A stretch of 64,000 nt of DNA. Source: Colias croceus (taxonomy: Eukaryota; Arthropoda; Insecta; Lepidoptera; Pieridae). Positions within the stretch are counted from its first letter, which is position 1; each line of letters begins with the position of its first letter. The notes under the pieces are model-generated. The model was not told the DNA's origin. It was given only the letters and a program-made list of their open reading frames with translations, and searched no databases. Where the stretch lies: the NCBI RefSeq assembly GCF_905220415.1, contig NC_059546.1, positions 186,001 to 250,000 of the forward strand, written 5' to 3'. A program made the translations under genes and the position numbers. This document shows positions 56,901-64,000 of this stretch, piece by piece.

Positions 56901-59900
56901 TGAGTGAAAAATAATGTTTATCAGCAACTATGTTATATGTTTCTGTTATGATTGATCTTCAACTTGGCGGCGTGTATCATAGAAAACAGTAGCTTTTATT
57001 ACAAAGGTATCTACATGATAGTAAGCATAACTAATCTTGGAAGTACTTATGATTTGTTTTCGTTAAAATATATGTACTGATATTAAACGTTCCTACATGG
57101 TTCCTACATATTTAATCTTAACGCTATCCATACTAATATTATAAATGCGAAAGTAACTCTGTCTGTCTGTCTGTTACTCAATCACGCCTTAACTACTGAA
57201 CCAATTTGCATGAAATTAGGTATACAGATATTTTGAAACCCGAGAAAGGACATATGCTACTTTTTACCCCGGGACATAGGATAGGTTTTATCACGGAAAT
57301 CTTCCGGGAACGGGAACTATGCGGGTTTTTTCTTTGACTGCGCGGGCGAAGCCGCGGGCGGAAAGCTAGTTACTTTATAAGTGATAAAAATATTCTACTT
57401 ACTCATAAATATAATAAGATATAATCCTGCGAAACTTCATCGGATTAAATTGCTAAATGTCTTAATCCGGGTCTGGGCGAGATATACATAATAAAATATT
57501 CATAGTAAAAGCTTTAACATAGTAAAAGAGAGACGCTGTCAGAGTGGCCTGTTGATGAAATATTCAGAAGACTGCTTCTATTTCTACGTAAAATGAACGA
57601 AATAATCATATGTTACTAAACTTTTACTAAACGGACGATTAATGGCTATATTTCACGACATACAAATATGATAGCTACGTCGTAGCAGTATTTTTATTGT
57701 TAGCTTTGAAATAATACCTCGTCATTAAATAGTGACTAATTACATTGTTATAGTTTGAGTTATGAATGGAATGTTTGTAAATGAATCAATTACATATTTA
57801 AAATCAAGGACGGTTTAATTGGAAGGACGCATTTTTTCGGGTATAGCACAAGAAACTTTAAAACATAAACTTTACGGTGTTAAAATAGCAAATTATATCT
57901 TAATCGTAATTCTACGAAAAAGTAGCTTTCTTTCTAAACAATAAACTATAGTTGTTTGTGTCTGTAAACTGGTAAAACATCTCAATATTCTTACAGTGGT
58001 TGCTCCTAATAACTTATGCAATATATCCGCGAATACAAATTGGTGCACGCAGAGAATTCCTCAGTGAAACAATTCTATTTCCGTCAAATGCCAAGGACAC
58101 TTCGGAAGTTCTGTGAAATCCTTTCTAATTTCTAACAAAGCAAAGCATTGAATTGCGCCTGGAATTATTTATAAAGCAAAATTGGCGACTAAAGGCCAGC
58201 TTTGTGATCTCAAACGGGATCTGTGCTTGAAATACATAAATGTATTTGTGGACAGATTGTTAGAGTGGCCAATTATGAATAGATTCAAGTAAACGATGTC
58301 TCACAAGATTTTTTAAATGAACCGCGTATATTGGAATCGTCAAACGTTTTAAACTCTACTTTTTTATATGTAGATTCTTCAGTTACGTTAACGTTTATGC
58401 TGCGTATAAACGTAATAATATTTGAAATAATTAAAGTTAAATAACGTACTTTATGAGGATTGCATAAACAACAACGTCCGTCTATTTCTTTCTTAGGAAC
58501 AATTGGATAAATTGTTTACTCTTAGAGTCTTTATTGGCAGATAGAAGTTATTATTATACGTAGAAACTAAGGCCTTTCCTTCCGTTCTACTCATAATATC
58601 TTTCTTTCCTTTTTGAAAAATGTAACAGGGCTGTACAAAAATTAAATTTAAAATAGACAAAGTCGGGTGTCAGCTAGTTTCTTATATAAGCTAACTATAA
58701 CTTCGTCGTGTGGTTTGACGCAGTGATGTGAGCGGTTGCAAAATATTGATTTTATGTTTGAAAGCATCTCTTTGTATTCACTTGAGTTAGCTCGTAGGCT
58801 CTCAGCTAGATTCTAATTCCAATAGATTTCTAATGCGATGTTGTAGCTCGTTAATTTGCCTGTTTGAACAACGTGTACTATTTGTGTAGTCACGGGTAAA
58901 TGCTAATGAGCTAGGTATGATGTTTTTATAACTAGAATGAACATCATTTTTATGGATAATGAGCAGATTTACTTAAATATATGAATATTAATATATGTAC
59001 AAAATTATAATGAAAGATATTTAATTATTATTTAAATATGATTACCTACATTAAAGAAAACGTTATCATTATAAATTTGACATAGAAATAAGATATTCTT
59101 CGTCAAAGAAAATAGAAAATACTTATTTCAAGTTCACTTTGTACAGAAATATTATTTGTATATGATAATTTTGTGATTCCATAAAATTCTCTTTGATTTT
59201 CGACATTGAATCGTTTTATTTGCTTATTATAAAGAGGAATAAATATTGAACGAAATTTTATTATCACATCTTAAATCTCAATTCTCAAGGAGAACTTTTA
59301 TCCAACGAAATTGCGCTTCATAAAATACATAACTCTCAAAAACATATTTCGTTTATCTCTGTTTTATTACTTTTGTCCACTTAAATATTTTGCGAATAAT
59401 ATTCCATTCACGTAAATCTCATAAACGCTTATCAGAACCACCGATTTAGGCAGTTTTGCTAATTATAGCATTTTGTAGGTGCCACCCTGGTTGTTATCAT
59501 TGACATGGACCACAAGACATCCGTGATCTTCAGTGCCTGTGTGGCCGTGTTCTACACCCTCTTTGGAGGGTTGTACTCCGTGGCGTACACTGATGTCATC
59601 CAGTTGTTCTGCATCTTCATTGGGCTGTGGATGTGCATCCCGTTCGCGTGGGCCAGCCCACATGTAAAGCCCCTCAGTTCTATGGAGGTGGACTGGATTG
59701 GCAGAGTCGACCCTGATTATTACTGGTTCTATGTGGATTATGGCTTGCTGCTGATCTTTGGAGGGATTCCTTGGCAGGTTAGGATGTTCTTGTTTATGAA
59801 TATAGTTTTATTTATTACGTCTATTTTTATTATCGTAGTCTGTTATATGTGTACCAAAATACATATTTTTTAAATATATAGATTAGAATACGTATTTTTC

Positions 59901-60754
59901 TTATACATAATACTATTGTTTAGGTATATTTCCAACGCGTGCTGAGCAGCAAGACAGCGGGGCGCGCCCAGGTGCTCTCCTACGTGGCCGCCATCGGCTG
60001 CATCATCATGGCCATCCCGCCAGTCCTCATTGGAGCTATCGCTAAGGGAACTGGTAAGTTATATCTCCACTTTTCTGAAGTTTTCTTGAATCCTGAAAAA
60101 TTTCACTTCAAGAAAATTAATGAATTTATTAAATAATTTTATTTAATATTGATGATGTTCATTTGACGCTTTCTTTCATATTTAGCATGGAACGAAACGG
60201 ATTTCCACGGCGACCTGACTCCAGAAGGCGATTTAACCTCAGACCAAACATCAATGATCTTACCATTGGTACTCCAGCACTTGACGCCGAGTTTTGTGTC
60301 CTTCTTCGGGCTTGGTGCCATTTCAGCAGCTGTTATGTCTTCAGCTGACTCTAGCGTACTCAGTGCATCGTCTATGTTCGCCAGGTTTGGAAAGATTCAT
60401 ACTAATTCATGTTTAAAGTGTTTTTTTCATATTCTGGATTTAATAGAGTCAATAAATTTTAATAGGTCTAATGCGTAATCATCTGTATAGATGGTACATA
60501 TTCTTGCGTGTTTATTACAATGATAAAAAAATAAAATAAAACATTATCATTTTAAAAAGACACAGAATAAAGAGTTATCTTTTAAATGCTAGATCTCTAC
60601 ACATTATTTTTCGCCACAGGAACGTATACAAGCTGATCTTCAGACAGAACGCTTCAGAGATGGAGATCATCTGGGTGATGCGCGTCTCCATCCTGGTAGT
60701 TGGTGTGCTATCCACCATCATGGCGCTCACCATACCTTCCATCTACGGTCTATG
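53973..60754 (+). CDS. ChT: High-affinity choline transporter (SLC5A7/ChT), 5' part
   Basis: Exons: 53973-54138, 55144-55251, 56744-56899, 59479-59777, 59924-60053, 60186-60384, 60620-60754. All phases agree; 1193 nt, about 397 codons of an expected 580-610, so the 3' exons lie beyond 64000 (the last donor, 60755, is in phase 2). The sequence runs from [20 protein letters not shown] (TM1) through [50 protein letters not shown] and [20 protein letters not shown], all typical of the Na+-dependent SLC5 symporter fold. It takes up choline at cholinergic nerve terminals for acetylcholine synthesis, and co-transports Na+ and Cl-. Upstream, divergent, is the EF-hand gene. Confidence 0.95.
57127..57370 (+). 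repeat. Lep1-type Helitron-like repeat in choline-transporter intron 3
   Basis: Complete copy: TCCATACTAATATTATAAAT start, GGGCGAAGCCGCGGGCGG hairpin, AAGCTAGT end. Confidence 0.82.
57371..59478. other. Rest of choline-transporter intron 3
   Basis: AT-rich; no repeat with clear ends and no exon-like segment seen. Introns 1 (54139-55143) and 2 (55252-56743) are likewise featureless to the eye. Confidence 0.6.
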
Positions 60755-63700
60755 GTGAGTCCAATACTTTGTACTTGTTGGATATATCGTCATAGAAGCA
60801 GTACCCTAAAATGCGGGAGAAGAAATGTGTGCCTGAGTATACATTTTTATTTGAACGTGTTTTCAGCGTGTTATTTGGAGCGGTTTATGCTGCTGCTATC
60901 ATCAAGTTGATTTCTTTGTTTATTCTTTGCGATTTAATATGCTTAAACTAAAATGTATTTTGCAACAGTTGAGCTTGCAATATCATCGTGATATATGTAG
61001 TTGGTTATGTTTAAGATTGACTAATCAAAATTAAATCAGCGGATGTTCATGCGAAAATTGCACGAAGTGTATATCACGTGAGACAATCTCCAAATAATTG
61101 TGGCACGTTCATCACAGTAGGTGGCTGAGTGTGGTCACAAAATGGGTTTATAGTCGATTGTGATCGTGACGGCTCCATTAGCTTTCGTAACGGAGACGTG
61201 CCGGCCGCGGCAATGGATACCTTCACATTTGTGGCCCGTAAGCACCTTTTATGTTTCTCGCACGCAGAGATTACGAATTTAATGAGCTTTAATGATTTTC
61301 CAGTTGCATATGTATTTATTTTTTAATGATTTAAGGACAATTTTGACATCGATTGCAAAGAACAGTACAGTTGAAGTTATCATTCTCTCTAGTTTATTCT
61401 TTTGATAATAATATGATTATTTCATTGAATGTATTATGAATGAAGTTATGAAGTATGTCGTGTGCGATATAATTAGTTATGTTGAACGACAAATGATTTA
61501 ATTACAAACGACTGTTAAGTGTACAAATAGTTCATTAGTGTTTTAATTTGTGACACGCTATTATAATAGCTTTGTGGATTTTTATTATTTACCATTTGAA
61601 AAATTGCAACTTTCAACAAAAATTTTCAGATTTTTTGTGGAAGTAATAAATTAACATCACTGGAGTAAATTGTATTGAGAAAGTGGAGAAAATTGTCGCT
61701 ATTATAATTTCGAGTAACGAAAATATTTTTATTGTTTTCAGTATTTGTAATATTTGTATGTCTGCTTAGGTACCTACAATAACATTAAACATAGGTATCC
61801 TATCCGATTCAAAAACGGCATTCTAGAATTTCTGTGGTAGAGTATACATAATAATAATCTGTATCTAGTAGTTGAAGGTATAGTAGGTATTATTATCTAT
61901 ACATAATAATGGATAATGGATTAATCCGTAATCCCGCTATACACGGGGAATAGAAAATGAATCAGAATTCGGTCTTTGAGGGTTTGGAAGCCTTAGTTAT
62001 CGAGGATAATAATATATTATATTATAGATACTAAATTATCCTAGTTACATCGGTTTCTCATCCCAGTAATAAAATGATGTACGTTTCTCATTAATATATA
62101 ATTCCTTCATCGTTTTAATTAAGCTTATAAAACTGACATTACAGGTATATATACCTAACCGAAGTAAAAATATAGAGAAATAAAAGCTTAAAGCTAGTAG
62201 GTATGCACGTTTTGATAAATTAAACCTGATAAAATAAACTCGCTCGTTCACAAAGAAAGACGAATACGTTTTAATGAATATTAGAGCCTTTATGTCATAA
62301 ATAATTGATAGGTAACCCTAGATGATCACGATAGTCATCCAATTATTGAATTGCGTCACCAACGCGTCCTCCCGTCGCACGACGTGTCACATCGCACACC
62401 GACCGTCGCAGATTACGGTCTAGATGCATTGATGACCTGGATTCTATTCATTGCAGTGTTATGTTCGATCTATTTGTTTGTGGATTGTTGTTATTCATTA
62501 TTATCAATAATTGTATTTTATTATTGAAATATCGTATTGAGATGTTTCGTGCCGTTGTAAATTTAAAATAGATTTAAAAGTAGGTATATCAATTAGCAAA
62601 TAGCTGAAATTGTTTTATGAATTAATATCTATTACCTACCAGAGTGATTTCTTAACGAAAAATGTCATATATCGCTGACAGATTGAATTTATATTACAGG
62701 AGTCAGGAGCGAAGTTTGAACAACAATATAGGTATTAAAGTTGATAAATTCTCTGTATTATGTAACACAAAAAACATAAAAATAATCAAATGAACACAGA
62801 TAGGTTTTGTTTATGCTCTTTGTGTACACGATAGCAATTACATGTGTGAAATATTAAAATATAATTCCCAAGTCAGTTACCGCGCTGCCCGCTCTCGGCT
62901 GATTGAAATCTAATCCTTGTCTCGTGAATAGTATAATTATTGTGACACTTATTTTGTGATACATATGAGAATGATTACAGTTAGATTAAGCAATTATTAG
63001 AAATAATAATTAATATGTACATAATTAGAATTTTGTATTACGTTTTCACGTCGGCATACTTTATTTTATAAGTTTAAATTTGGAAACGCTATTTTGGGTA
63101 ATTTAAAATAGAGCGTGGAATTATTAACTATTTTAAGGATGAATAAAAAATTTAAAGAGTCGAGCTTTGCTTAAAACTCTATTTAATTTTTCAAAGTTAA
63201 ACTTTCGTTATTACAATCACGTAAAATAAAAATGAAAATCAGAAGTATTTGTCAATAGTTTTTGTAAAAATAAAAAATAATACAACTAACCATTTCCTAT
63301 AGGTACTAAATAGAAGAAATATTTCAGCACATTTAATTTTATCACAAGTCCCATGGATATATTGCACGATCGACTGGCCAAAGATTTATGTGTTACGAGA
63401 TAATGTCACAAACATGCGATGTGCTCTAATTATATTGGTTTGCGGTTAAATGTCACCCGTTACCTTCAAATAAATACCACTAAATACGAAGGGATTGGAA
63501 CGCAATTTGTCTTCATTTTGTGAGTTATAATAATCAAAGATTTTAATTCAGAACAAATGCGTAAATTTTAGCTCGCGCAAATTTTATCGACATATTTTTT
63601 AAATCGTGCGTTTAATGTAAACGGACGTTTAAAACGCTCTTGTTTGTTCCCCGTAAATATTTTATTAAATACCCATACTTGAATTACTACCACTTTTCTG

Positions 63701-63794
63701 TGTTTTATAATGTAGCAAATAGAAATATAGGGAAGTTATGTTTATTCCATCATCAGCTCATAATCCAATGAAAGCTCCTGCAAACACAGAATAC
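60755..63794. other. Choline-transporter intron running to the right edge
   Basis: The next coding exon should begin in phase 2 and encode TM10 onward; I did not find it. Two GC-richer islands, 61120-61260 and 62340-62450, stand out but show no convincing splice-bounded reading frame. The rest is AT-rich. Confidence 0.5.
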
Positions 63795-63978
63795 TAAGGC
63801 TCCGTGCAGACAGAGAGCGTTCTGCGTGCGTGCGTGTAGCGCCGGCGCACACAGGACGCAGTCAGACCGCGGCCGGCGGGCGCGGCGCTGCGCTATAGAT
63901 CCTTCGCATCACAAAGAACGCGGAACGCAGAACGCAGAACGCGGAACGCAGAACGCTCTCTGTCTGCATGGAGCCTTA
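63795..63978. mobile_element. GC-rich miniature element with TIRs and tandem units
   Basis: The left end TAAGGCTCCGTGCAGACAGA is repeated inverted at the right end with one or two differences. TA at each outer edge is a possible 2-bp target duplication. Just inside the right end is a run of AACGCAG / AACGCGG units, and the left end carries their complement (GCGTTCTGCG). No ORF. Confidence 0.8.
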
Positions 63979-64000
63979 ATGATACTAGCTAACGCTACTG

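Noticed and set aside
61129..61326. ORF with an EF-hand-looking loop (DCDRDGSISFRN)
   Set aside because: Single occurrence, the expected final Glu is missing, no flanking helices or splice sites; lies in a choline-transporter intron. Most likely chance.

Overview
The window is animal nuclear DNA, almost certainly from a moth or butterfly (Lepidoptera). It is AT-rich with small GC-rich exons and GT-AG introns. It carries many Lep1/Helitron-like repeats (start TCCATACTAATATTATAAAT, end GGAAGCTAGT) and 'accgacttcaaaaa' repeats, both common in lepidopteran genomes. There are four protein-coding host genes, no rRNA or tRNA, and a dense block of transposable elements. Exon models were built by hand from splice sites, reading phase and protein-family resemblance; no alignment was run.

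Left part, 1-18.4 kb. A CpG-rich block at 60-345 holds three tandem RFX-type X-box motifs. Next, on the minus strand, is rasputin/G3BP (seven coding exons, 10014 down to 554; NTF2-like domain, acidic and low-complexity linker, RRM). Head to head with it on the plus strand is squid/hrp40 (12523-17443; two RRMs and a Gly/Tyr-rich tail). Squid can end in two ways: read-through of a 5' splice site gives a short form, and splicing onto two more exons gives a long form. An extra exon-like segment lies past its poly(A) signals.

Middle part, 18.6-42.6 kb. This is a transposon reservoir: two nested elements with TTAA target sites (piggyBac-like), a 1.15-kb TIR element and a SINE-like retroposon with a 14-bp target duplication. 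There is also an intact copia-type LTR retrotransposon with two identical 121-bp LTRs. A 2.6-kb fold-back element with 9-bp target duplication (Mutator-like) sits inside a Helitron-like copy. Two non-LTR retrotransposons follow; one has both ORFs open, and the other is interrupted by an 886-bp TIR element. Most of this (31.4-42.7 kb) lies inside the last intron of the next gene.

Right part. A minus-strand multi-EF-hand gene (51904 down to 31354, 14 coding exons, about 713 codons) has its last 22-codon exon separated from the rest by the transposon-filled 11.3-kb intron. Divergent from it, the plus-strand high-affinity choline transporter gene (SLC5A7/ChT) starts at 53973. Seven coding exons are visible and the gene continues past the right edge. 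The roughly 2-kb gap between these two genes contains a CpG-rich stretch with a CCAAT box next to a palindromic CRE, a plausible shared promoter region.

Rasputin and squid are both RNA-binding regulators of mRNA fate (stress granules; mRNA localisation, export and splicing). The choline transporter supplies choline for acetylcholine synthesis. The EF-hand protein is uncharacterised. I see no sign that the four genes form a functional cluster; their ordering as two divergent pairs is the main structural theme.
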